Origin: Actinomycetota bacterium
GTDB lineage: Bacteria; Actinomycetota; Actinomycetes; Actinomycetales; Microbacteriaceae
Assembly: GCA_030840335.1 (NCBI GenBank)
Contig: JAUZFR010000077.1
Location: 1 to 64,000 of the forward strand
Reading direction: 5' to 3'
Length of the DNA: 64,000 nt
A model generated the notes under the pieces. It searched no databases. It had not been told where the DNA came from and was given only the letters and a program-made list of their open reading frames with translations. Both the position numbers and the translations under genes were made by a program. How positions within the stretch are numbered: position 1 is the stretch's first letter; every line of letters starts with the position of its first letter. Shown in pieces: positions 9,034-16,893 of the stretch.

Positions 9034-9846
9034 CTACTCGTCCGGCGCGGCAAACCAGGGCGGGTAGACCGCGACCTTCGGAGAATGTGCTGCCCCTGCA
9101 AGAAGTTGCCTGACGGCTGCGCGAGCCTTGTCGTGCGCCACTCCGATGAGCGTGATCGACTCGAACGGGATCGACTCGCGTACGAGGAATTCAGCGTGCT
9201 CGAGGGCATCAGAGGTCTGATCCGCGCGAAGTCGACGCAGCGAGCGCTCCACGTCGTCGCGGGTTGTGGCGAACCGCGTGAGCACATGGGCGGCGTCGGC
9301 ATCGGAGACTACGTACGACGCATCCGAATCGGCCACCGTCTTCACCGTGCTCACCAAAAGCACGAAGTCGGCCGCGTCTGCACCCGCGATGTCGCGGCTG
9401 AGCTGGCTGTCGGGCTCGCCCGAACGGATGCTCTGCCAGAGGCGCGCGTTCGGCGAGAGAAAGAACGGCACGAAGCCCGCGACGGTCGCGTCGCCCGAGC
9501 CCGCGACGGGCGTCGTGCGTCGATCCGCTCGCGTTGCAGGTGATGCGATGTCGACTGTCGGCCGAGCGTGCCAGGCCGGATTCTCATCCGCGAACAGGAT
9601 GCCCAAATCAAGGATCGCGGGCAGGTTGCGAACGTGCGTCAAATGATAGATGCGCTGTTCACCGACATTGTCGAGTCGTGCCGCGCCCGCGACGGACTTG
9701 GTCCTCGCGGGAGCCGAACGGACAGCCGTCGCTGTACGCGCTCGGGTCGCCTGCTTAGTCGCGCCGACCGCGACCTCGGGCGCTGGCTTTGGGTAGCAGC
9801 TGGCGCAGAGCCCAGGCTGGAAACCATGGATGCATTCGTCGCTCAC
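9034..9846 (-). CDS. DarT/DUF4433-like ADP-ribosyltransferase with N-terminal Cys/His knuckle
   Basis: ORF 9034..9915; likely start GTG 9846 (VSDECIHGFQPGLCASCYP) with upstream GAAAGG. DarT-like motifs: IYHLTHVRNLPAILDLGILFAD, VPFFLSPNARLWQSI, LEHAEFLVRESIPFESITLIGV. Confidence 0.75.
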   Translation of the reverse strand: MSDECIHGFQPGLCASCYPKPAPEVAVGATKQATRARTATAVRSAPARTKSVAGAARLDNVGEQRIYHLTHVRNLPAILDLGILFADENPAWHARPTVDIASPATRADRRTTPVAGSGDATVAGFVPFFLSPNARLWQSIRSGEPDSQLSRDIAGADAADFVLLVSTVKTVADSDASYVVSDADAAHVLTRFATTRDDVERSLRRLRADQTSDALEHAEFLVRESIPFESITLIGVAHDKARAAVRQLLAGAAHSPKVAVYPPWFAAPDE

Positions 9847-10053
9847 GTGCTGCCTTTCACAATGTTGCCAAACCTCTAGGTTACGCGGCATCCGGTCTTC
9901 TCGTCGGTGAGGCAATCACTTAGATGACCCCCAACCGGGGGAAATCCCTTATAAACCCCGCGTTTTGGGGCGAGCGGAGCCCATCCGAGCGCGCGTAGCT
10001 TCTTAGTCGGGGGAACGTTTGATGTTCCAAATCGAGTACCACTGGGAGGGGCA

Positions 10054-10350
10054 ATGGCAATCAGTAACGCGATCGTGCATCGCATTCCCGCTGGCTGGTA
10101 CCCGGATCGCTTCGACCGCTCTCGTCGCCGCTGGTGGGATGGCACCGAGTGGACTGACTACTACTCCGCCGTGCCGGCCTCACGTCTTCGACTGGTCGAA
10201 AACGAAACAGATGCGATCGATATCGACGAAACCACGACACCCCACACGCTCTCGGGCGCGCTTCACTTCTCCGACCGCCTGCCGGCCTTCATTCTTCTTG
10301 GCCTCGTCGTCGCCAACATCATTGTCGTCGTCATCCTGACGAGAATCTGA
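10054..10350 (+). CDS. DUF2510 domain membrane protein
   Basis: IPAGWYPDRFDRSRRRWWDGTEWTDYY plus one C-terminal TM helix. Confidence 0.85.
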   Translation: MAISNAIVHRIPAGWYPDRFDRSRRRWWDGTEWTDYYSAVPASRLRLVENETDAIDIDETTTPHTLSGALHFSDRLPAFILLGLVVANIIVVVILTRI

Positions 10351-10357
10351 GTTCGAC

Positions 10358-11245
10358 GTGACCATCGAAGCAATTGCGACCATCCCGCCCGGGTGGTACA
10401 CCGATCCCGCGGATGCCAGGGCCCAGCGCTGGTGGAATGGCACGCAGTGGACCGAACACGTGTCAGTGCCCACGCCGCCTGCGCCCGTCGAGGAACAGCC
10501 GACGCAGCCCATGCAGCCTTTGCAGCCACTCCAGCCGCTCGCCCAGACTGGCCCGATTCAGCAATTTCGTTCGGGCACATATTCGTCTGCATCAGAGCTG
10601 GCGCAGTTCTCGTCGAAGTCCGCGGGGAGAAGTCACATCGGCTTCGCCACGGTCATTCTCGGCGCGATTTCGCTCGGCCTCGCGTTGTCTCATCTTGAGT
10701 TGCTCGTCGTCACGATCGTCGCCGCGGTCAGCGGGATTGCGGCCGTCGTGTGCGGCATTCTCGCGGTTCGCCGGATCAGGGGTGGCTCAGCAGGCAACGC
10801 CATTGCCGCGGTAGCCGGGCTAATGGTCGGACTCGCTGGAACGGGCATCATCGCGTTCGGTCTTTACACCGTGCTCGTGTCGCCAACCATCGCCAGCGCC
10901 GACCAGCCGGTAACGACAAGCCACATCAGCAAGCCGACACCGGTATCAGCGGCAACTGCTGCTCATGCCCGCAGCGTGCTGATCAATGATGTGAAGCGCC
11001 TCACTCGGTCAATGACGGCCGCAAGGGGACATTCGACGCTGTGGCCCTCGATCCTTAAGGTCGATCCCCGCGAGGGAAGCGTGCTTTCGGCAACGGGCAG
11101 GAAGCTCGGCGCGATTCCGGCTGGCGCAGTGGTCGCGTACAGCACGTCCGCGGACGGTACCGGGTACACACTGACAGTGAGCGATCCGAGCACCAACGTG
11201 GGTGTGCGCTACAGCAGTGCGACACTCGAATACACCTCGTTCTAG
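10358..11245 (+). CDS. DUF2510 domain membrane protein
   Basis: IPPGWYTDPADARAQRWWNGTQWTEHV, then two TM helices and an extracytoplasmic-like C-terminus. Confidence 0.87.
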   Translation: MTIEAIATIPPGWYTDPADARAQRWWNGTQWTEHVSVPTPPAPVEEQPTQPMQPLQPLQPLAQTGPIQQFRSGTYSSASELAQFSSKSAGRSHIGFATVILGAISLGLALSHLELLVVTIVAAVSGIAAVVCGILAVRRIRGGSAGNAIAAVAGLMVGLAGTGIIAFGLYTVLVSPTIASADQPVTTSHISKPTPVSAATAAHARSVLINDVKRLTRSMTAARGHSTLWPSILKVDPREGSVLSATGRKLGAIPAGAVVAYSTSADGTGYTLTVSDPSTNVGVRYSSATLEYTSF

Positions 11246-11289
11246 CGACACGGCCGCATACTCAAGGCAGCAGATGGGCGGGAGTCTCC

Positions 11290-11940
11290 ATGGATGCGGA
11301 TGACGCGGGCCGCTCCCCTGTTCCCGCCGGCTGGTTCGCCGATCCCGCGGGCTCCGACAATCTGCGCTGGTGGGATGGCGCAGCCTGGACCACGCAGCTT
11401 CGCTCAGTGCCGCTGGTTCCCGCGTTTGCGCCTGCGCCGGGATACCTCGCGCCGACCGTCACGCATCCAGCTACACAGCAAGAGCCGGTCTACGTGCCGT
11501 TCCAGTCGGAACAGAGGCAGGTTCACTCGATGCCGGTCAGGGGCATTTCGTACACGCGAGCCGTGTGGTGGATCGCGACCTACCCCATCTGGGCATCCGT
11601 ACCCCAGGTCGTAGTGTTGGCGATTCTGTCGTCGTTCGTTGCCAGGCCCGGAATGCAGCTGGTTCTCGCCCTGGTCGCGATCAATTTCGTTGACTGGCTG
11701 ATCCTGATCCGTCTTGCTTTCGCGGACCACACGGCGCTCATTCGCGGCGGGAATCGGCAGGCGGCGTCACCGTGGTGGACTCTGTTGTCACCACTCGCCT
11801 ACCTGATCGCGCGAGCCGTCGAGATCAAGAACTGGGATTCGTCCGGCTGGGGCGCACTCATCTGGTTTGTCGTGGCCTCGGTTGTCGCCCCGCTGCTTGC
11901 CTTAGTCGCCTTCTTCGGCGCGCTTGGAATCCTGCCGTAG
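11290..11940 (+). CDS. DUF2510 domain membrane protein
   Basis: VPAGWFADPAGSDNLRWWDGAAWTTQL plus multiple TM segments. Confidence 0.85.
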   Translation: MDADDAGRSPVPAGWFADPAGSDNLRWWDGAAWTTQLRSVPLVPAFAPAPGYLAPTVTHPATQQEPVYVPFQSEQRQVHSMPVRGISYTRAVWWIATYPIWASVPQVVVLAILSSFVARPGMQLVLALVAINFVDWLILIRLAFADHTALIRGGNRQAASPWWTLLSPLAYLIARAVEIKNWDSSGWGALIWFVVASVVAPLLALVAFFGALGILP

Positions 11941-11954
11941 CGCTGCCCGAACGA

Positions 11955-12869
11955 CTAGACGAACCGGATCGCGGCCTGGAGCCGTGTGCGCACCTCGAAC
12001 AACTCGCCACCGCCGACCGGAGGCGTTCCGGGAAGGCCATCTCGCAGCAATTCGGGCAACCGCGAGTGCTGCACGAGGGCCGCGGGGACACCGCGCAGTC
12101 GACCGACCAGGGTGAGGCCGGCATCCGTCGCTTCATCCGGAACCACGATTACCATGGCGTCGAACCTCACTCGGGCCGCGCGGGAGACCTGTCGCGTGCG
12201 TCCGGAGAGCGAATGCATCGGATGTTCGCCGCCGAGCACCTCGCCAATCAGTTCGCCCTTTCGCACGCGCACCGGGCCGCCCCAGTCCTCGGACAGTAGC
12301 GCGAAAAGGCCGGTCGGCCCGAGCACGATGTGATCGATCTTCTGCTCGGGACCACCCGCAGTCGCCACGTCGTGCCAGACGGTGAACGCGATTCCGAGTT
12401 GTGCGAGCTCGCGCGCCGTCGCCTCTTCGGCAAGCGCGTCGGCGAGGATGTGACGGATGTCTCGCGGCGCTGACCGAACAAGAGCGGGATCGTAGGGGTT
12501 TTCCACGGTCGTTCCCCGACCAGCCCATTCGCGGATCAAGGTGAGGTAGCGCTCTCGGCGCCAGCCGCCCGGATGCCCATACGCGCGCGCGGTTGGACGC
12601 GTGTCCCGGCGCGGCTTCGCAGTCTGGGCCTCGAACGTTTCGTGCACGGGCGCGGTGCTGCGTCCGCCGTCGTACGCGGCGCGGGCGGTCGCCGTGCCGA
12701 CTTTCTCCCAGGCGAGCTGCACGGCGGTGAACTCGGTCGCGCGTCCGCCAGTGTCCGGGTGGGTCTCGCGCAGCCGTTTGCGATATGCGCGTCGCAACTC
12801 ACTCTCCGAGGCCGTCGCGCGCACTCCCAGCACCTCGTAGGGCGTCGCGGAGATAGGACTGTCAGGCAT
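11955..12869 (-). CDS. DnaJ (J-domain) protein with C-terminal NERD-like domain
   Basis: ATPYEVLGVRATASESELRRAYRKRLRETHPDTGG (HPD motif); C-terminal KIDHIVLGPTGLFALLSEDWGGPV. Likely start ATG 12869; the ORF track extends to 12962. Confidence 0.8.
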   Translation of the reverse strand: MPDSPISATPYEVLGVRATASESELRRAYRKRLRETHPDTGGRATEFTAVQLAWEKVGTATARAAYDGGRSTAPVHETFEAQTAKPRRDTRPTARAYGHPGGWRRERYLTLIREWAGRGTTVENPYDPALVRSAPRDIRHILADALAEEATARELAQLGIAFTVWHDVATAGGPEQKIDHIVLGPTGLFALLSEDWGGPVRVRKGELIGEVLGGEHPMHSLSGRTRQVSRAARVRFDAMVIVVPDEATDAGLTLVGRLRGVPAALVQHSRLPELLRDGLPGTPPVGGGELFEVRTRLQAAIRFV

Positions 12870-12947
12870 CCGCTCGCTTTCAACTCCTACGGCGAGCACG
12901 ATCGTCGCAAGCCAGAATTCGAGAATACTTGCTTGGAGCCGAACTTC

Positions 12948-12978
12948 ACTGACGGCGAGCACTGACGGCGAGCACTGA
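12948..12978. repeat. Short tandem repeat, two perfect 13-bp copies (ACTGACGGCGAGC) plus partial third
   Basis: actgacggcgagc-actgacggcgagc-actga read directly. Confidence 0.8.
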
Positions 12979-13022
12979 GGCGTCTAGCTGTACGGCACTA
13001 CCCGTGCCGCACTACCTACCCC

Positions 13023-13088
13023 GTTAAATCCGAAAGGCCCCTTTCGCCCGAGAGCGTCTGGAGCCTTTCTTCTACGGTTCGGTTTAAC
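13023..13088. other. Structured intergenic element with nested inverted repeats
   Basis: Outer arms GTTAAATCCGAA / TTCGGTTTAAC (one bulge); inner CGAAAGG-CC-CCTTTCG and alternative GAAAGGC..GCCTTTC pairing. Confidence 0.45.
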
Positions 13089-13186
13089 CCTTGCCGTGAA
13101 GAAGACAATACTCCGACTTCGCGACCGCGCAAGGGGTGAAGTATCGCTAGATAGTTGAAGGTTCAGTCAGGGCGTGGTAGCCACCG

Positions 13187-13534
13187 CTAGAAGACGACTT
13201 CACCCTGTCGCGCCGCCACAACACCGACACAGATCAGCCCGACGACGGCGATCGCGATCATGAACGTCGCGAGCAGCGCGAGCATCTGTCGACCCGGCTG
13301 GGCATTGAGTCTTGCCACGATCATTGCGGTGTAGAGCGCGATCACCACGCAGATCCCCGTCAGCGCAACGCCCGCGGGCTCGAGCGGCAGCATGGGGATG
13401 AGCACTCCGATGGCAATGAGCGACAGCAGCCCGCCCAGCAGCAGCCAGCTTCGGCCGGATGAGGTAGTCAGCGACGGTTGGTCGCGCACGCGCGGCGAAG
13501 TACCGATGGGTACTTTTCTGCGGTCGCGAGTCAT
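13187..13534 (-). CDS. Small membrane protein, hypothetical
   Basis: Three predicted TM segments (SWLLLGGLLSLIAIGVLIPML.., VALTGICVVIALYTAMIV, MLALLATFMIAIAVVGLICVGVV). Confidence 0.7.
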   Translation of the reverse strand: MTRDRRKVPIGTSPRVRDQPSLTTSSGRSWLLLGGLLSLIAIGVLIPMLPLEPAGVALTGICVVIALYTAMIVARLNAQPGRQMLALLATFMIAIAVVGLICVGVVAARQGEVVF

Positions 13535-13673
13535 GACTTCACGCTACGCGCCTGGCGCGCTCCACGGGGGTCAATGCACAGCGGCCAAACAGAAAGCGGG
13601 CAAGCACAAAGCCCCTCCGCACCGCGAGTGAACAGCAATGGGAGAGGCTTGCGCTTGTTGCCAGCCGGTGGTG

Positions 13674-13844
13674 CTACTTGAACGCATCCTTGACGTTCTC
13701 GCCAGCCTTCTTCAGGCTCGCTTCCGTCTGGTCCGCCTGGCCGTCCGCCTGAAGGTTTTCGTCACCGGTTGCATTACCGATGCCCTCCTTCACGTGGCCA
13801 ACCGCATCCTGCGCAGCATTGCGCGCCTTGTCATCCGTTCCCAT
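13674..13844 (-). CDS. CsbD family stress protein
   Basis: MGTDDKARNAAQDAVGHVKEGIGNATGDENLQADGQADQTEASLKKAGENVKDAFK. Confidence 0.9.
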   Translation of the reverse strand: MGTDDKARNAAQDAVGHVKEGIGNATGDENLQADGQADQTEASLKKAGENVKDAFK

Positions 13845-13973
13845 GTCTCGCCTCCTTGCGTGCGTGCGGTCTGCACACCGCACTGTTGATGCACTCCAGC
13901 TAACCCGGGCATGCCTGTGAATTCAGGTGCTTGTGTCGACAGAAGCTGCAGGTGTATTGAACCTGACTTCCGA

Positions 13974-14360
13974 CTAGCGGGCGGCCCGCTCCGCGTTGCG
14001 GGCTTTCACGCGCTTCTGTTCCTCGCGGACCCCTGCCTGCACGGCGCGTTCCTGAACCAGCCACTGTGGTGGGTCGGCGAGCAGTTCCTTGATTTCGACG
14101 GTTGTCAGCGGCTCGGTCACGCCGGCGCGAGCAAGTCCCGATGCGGAGACACCCAGCTTGCCCGCCACAATCTGTTTTGGATGCGGGCCGTGCAGCCGCA
14201 GCTCCACCAGCCATTCCGGAGGCGACTCGAGGAGCGCATTCAGCTGCGCCCGAGTGATCGGCTGCTCCTGGAACCCGGCGGGTGCCGCGGTGAGCAGGAT
14301 TCCCAGCTTCTGGGCCGCGGTCGCGGGCTTGAGGGACTGCGGCGACTTCTCGGAGCTCAT
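13974..14360 (-). CDS. DUF5997 family protein
   Basis: MSSEKSPQSLKPATAAQKLGILLTAAPAGFQE..ITRAQLNALLESPPEWL; two internal TRAQLNALLESPPEWL / TTVEIKELLADPPQWL repeats; divergent from a LysR-substrate-domain gene. Confidence 0.8.
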   Translation of the reverse strand: MSSEKSPQSLKPATAAQKLGILLTAAPAGFQEQPITRAQLNALLESPPEWLVELRLHGPHPKQIVAGKLGVSASGLARAGVTEPLTTVEIKELLADPPQWLVQERAVQAGVREEQKRVKARNAERAAR

Positions 14361-14383
14361 GGTCACAGCGTAGCCTGAGCGTC

Positions 14384-15082
14384 GTGACCGACTCCCCACC
14401 GCAGCCCGGCCTCCGCGTTGCCTTCGTGCCCGGTGTCACGCTTCGCAAGTGGACTCGCGCCTGGGAAGAACGCCACCCCGAAATCCCGCTGGAGGTGACA
14501 CCGACCGACAATTCGGATGCCGTCGCCGCGCTCCACGGCCGAGCTTCCGACCTGAGCTTTGTGCGGTTACCCATCGACCGCGAAGGACTCAGCGTGATTC
14601 GCCTCTACGGTGAAGTCGCGGTCCTCGTTGTGCCGAGGGACTCCGAGCTGGCGGGTCGTGAGTCCCTGTCCCTTGCCGACGTCAGTGGCCTTGATGGCGT
14701 GGTCGAGTATCCGCCGAGTGCCCCCATCAAGGATGCGGTCGCCCTCGTCGCGGCCGGAGTCGGCGCCCTCAGGCTCCCCCACTCTCTCGCGCGACTGCAC
14801 GCCCGCAAAGATGTCGCAGCCGTCCCGATTTCGGATGCTGCCGAGACCGAAATCGCTCTTGCTTGGATCGCCGAGCTCACCACCGCCGACATCGAAGAAT
14901 TCGTCGGAATCGTGCGTGGTCGAACCGCGGCGAGCTCTCGAAGTGGCGGAGCGGGGGCCAAAGACCCGGCAGTGAAGCCGAAGACCGAGGCTACGAAGCC
15001 GAAGGTGGGCGCGCGGAAAGCCCATCGAGTCACCGGCAACCGCGCCCAGGCCCGTAAGCGCAAGGGTCGCGCGGGGCGTTAG
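14384..15082 (+). CDS. LysR-type substrate-binding domain protein lacking the HTH
   Basis: LRVAFVPGVTLRKWTRAWEERHPEIPLEVTPTDNSDAVAALHGRASDLSFVRLPID; basic Lys/Arg-rich C-terminal tail. Confidence 0.8.
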   Translation: MTDSPPQPGLRVAFVPGVTLRKWTRAWEERHPEIPLEVTPTDNSDAVAALHGRASDLSFVRLPIDREGLSVIRLYGEVAVLVVPRDSELAGRESLSLADVSGLDGVVEYPPSAPIKDAVALVAAGVGALRLPHSLARLHARKDVAAVPISDAAETEIALAWIAELTTADIEEFVGIVRGRTAASSRSGGAGAKDPAVKPKTEATKPKVGARKAHRVTGNRAQARKRKGRAGR

Positions 15083-15100
15083 ACCTATCGTGTTTCACCC

Positions 15101-15155
15101 GACTTGACGCAAATGGCTGCCTGGCGATGGCGATAACAACCATTTGAGTCAAGTC
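15101..15155. terminator. Inverted repeat, 16-bp arms (15/16 paired) with 23-nt loop between convergent genes
   Basis: GACTTGACGCAAATGG ... CCATTTGAGTCAAGTC. Confidence 0.5.
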
Positions 15156-15207
15156 AGTGAAGGTAGAAGGCCGAAGGTCGGAGCTCGTGCTCAGTGAAAG
15201 GCCGGGC

Positions 15208-15498
15208 TTATCGGCCCACGAACAGCAGTTCGGGAACCAACGCGTCGATCGCGGAACTCCATTCGGCGGCGGTGCGCCGCGATGAGCGATTCGGTCCGGC
15301 CTCGGACAGGAAGTCGATCAGGCCACGGATGTCGCTCTCACCCAGTTCGTGCGGTTGACGCGGGTCGAGAACATCCAGCCAGCGATCCCGCGCGGCACGC
15401 CACTCCTCGGATGTTCCGGCCGCACCATTCGGGAGATCGGCTGCCCGCAGCAGGCTGCGCAGCCGTGCCGCGAGTGATTTGGAGAGTGCCTGTGCCAC
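15208..15498 (-). CDS. Hypothetical protein
   Basis: 96-aa ORF MAQALSKSLAARLRSLLRAADLPNG..; coding-like composition. Confidence 0.55.
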   Translation of the reverse strand: MAQALSKSLAARLRSLLRAADLPNGAAGTSEEWRAARDRWLDVLDPRQPHELGESDIRGLIDFLSEAGPNRSSRRTAAEWSSAIDALVPELLFVGR

Positions 15499-15531
15499 TC
15501 CTCGAGGGTATTCGACGCGAGCGGGTCTGCG

Positions 15532-16107
15532 TCAGCCACCGATGGTGCGGTACAGGTCGCGCAGGAGTGCGACCTCGGCAAGATGGTGGATGATCTCGCG
15601 GTTGACCCACCAGATGATGCCGAGAAACGGGATGTTCGGGTCGAGACCCCACGGATACTGGCCGAATCCGGGCTGATCGAGCTGTTCGTCCGTGAGAGTG
15701 AGGAGGCCAGCGCGCCAGCGGTCCATCCAGTCGGAAAGCTCGACGAGGGCGTTGTGGGCGCTCGACGAAAACTCGACGAGGTCGTTCGGGTCGGCTTTGC
15801 GCTCGCCGAAGGTGTACTCCCAGCGTCCGGCCAGTCCGCTGGTGATGTGGCCGAGACGCCAGGCGATGGTGGTGAGTGGCGCGGGTTCCGGTTCGTCGTC
15901 GGGCAGGTCGTTGTCGAGTTGCCACTCCCCCGGGCCGAACGGATGTTTGCTCGTTACCGATCCCCGGCGCCGGATCGACCACATGCCCGGCCATGGCTCC
16001 CAGCGGTACTCTCGATCGGTCAATCCGGCAAGACGTTCACCGCCGATGTTCCAGGAAGTGTCGAACTGGTCGACTAGTGCTCCGAGTCGGTCGAGTGCGA
16101 TATCCAT
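15532..16107 (-). CDS. DinB superfamily protein
   Basis: MDIALDRLGALVDQFDTSWNIGGERLAGLTDREYRWEP..WRLGHITSGLAGRWEYTFG..NREIIHHLAEVALLRDLY. Likely start 16107. Confidence 0.85.
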   Translation of the reverse strand: MDIALDRLGALVDQFDTSWNIGGERLAGLTDREYRWEPWPGMWSIRRRGSVTSKHPFGPGEWQLDNDLPDDEPEPAPLTTIAWRLGHITSGLAGRWEYTFGERKADPNDLVEFSSSAHNALVELSDWMDRWRAGLLTLTDEQLDQPGFGQYPWGLDPNIPFLGIIWWVNREIIHHLAEVALLRDLYRTIGG

Positions 16108-16156
16108 GGTTCCAGTCTGCGACACGCCGCACGGATGTCGGCGGCAATTGACACTA

Positions 16157-16172
16157 TCGAATGTATGTTCGA
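16157..16172. promoter_or_regulatory. Actinobacterial-type LexA/SOS box
   Basis: TCGAATGTATGTTCGA with palindromic TCGAA..TTCGA arms, just upstream of the imuA'-imuB-dnaE2 genes. Confidence 0.8.
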
Positions 16173-16182
16173 ATATGGGGAG

Positions 16183-16893
16183 ATGGCCCCTGCAGCAGCG
16201 ACCCTCGAAGAGTCCGTCTCTTCCGTCGATGCCGTGCGCGACCTGCAGGCGCGCATCCGGTCCATGCAGGCCACGAAGCTGGATTCCCGGCTCATTCCCA
16301 CGCATCCGGCGATCGCCGACCTGCTGCCCGGCGGCGGGCTAAAGCAGGGCGCGACCTACTCGGTCGAGCATTCGGCGACGCTGCTCATGGCAGTGCTCGC
16401 CGGTCCATCGGCTGCGGGTTCGTGGTGCGGGGTCGTCGGGGTTCCCGAATTCGGCGTGGAAGCGGCATCCTCGTTCGGCATCGATCTCGAGCGCCTGGTG
16501 CTCGTCCCTCAGCCGGGCGACCAGTGGCTGGCCGTCACAGCGGCGATTGCCGACGTCATGGGTGTGGTGGTCACCCGGCCGCCCAAGCGAGCCTCAGACG
16601 GCAATCTCGCGCGTTTGGCGGCCCGACTGAGGCAGCGCGGTTCCACGCTCATCGTGCTGGGCAACTGGCCGCAGAGCGAGGCGATGCTGACGCTCTCCGA
16701 AAGCAGCTGGAGCGGCATTGGCAACGGATTCGGTCACCTCGCGGCTCGCCAGGTCACCGTGACCGTTTCGACTCGGCTGGGCGGGCGTCCCCGCTCGGCA
16801 CGGTTGTGGCTGCCAGATCCAGAACTGAAGTTCGTGGCAGTCGAGGCGCCGGGTAACGCAGAATCCCAGAGCGAATACCTGCGTGCGGTATGA
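16183..16893 (+). CDS. imuA': ImuA'-like mutasome accessory protein
   Basis: SRLIPTHPAIADLLPGGGLKQGATYSVEHSATLLMAVLAGPSAAGSWCGVVGVPEFG; adjacent to imuB and dnaE2. Start ambiguous (16135/16165/16183). Confidence 0.78.
   Translation: MAPAAATLEESVSSVDAVRDLQARIRSMQATKLDSRLIPTHPAIADLLPGGGLKQGATYSVEHSATLLMAVLAGPSAAGSWCGVVGVPEFGVEAASSFGIDLERLVLVPQPGDQWLAVTAAIADVMGVVVTRPPKRASDGNLARLAARLRQRGSTLIVLGNWPQSEAMLTLSESSWSGIGNGFGHLAARQVTVTVSTRLGGRPRSARLWLPDPELKFVAVEAPGNAESQSEYLRAV

Noticed and set aside
9929-9942. Small hairpin CCCCC-AACC-GGGGG upstream of the first DUF2510 gene
   Set aside because: Short stem, expected by chance in high-GC DNA; could be part of a terminator but not supported.
13023-13088. 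tRNA-like reading of the intergenic inverted repeat
   Set aside because: GGTTCGG resembles a T-loop, but no cloverleaf with D arm, anticodon arm and acceptor stem could be assembled.
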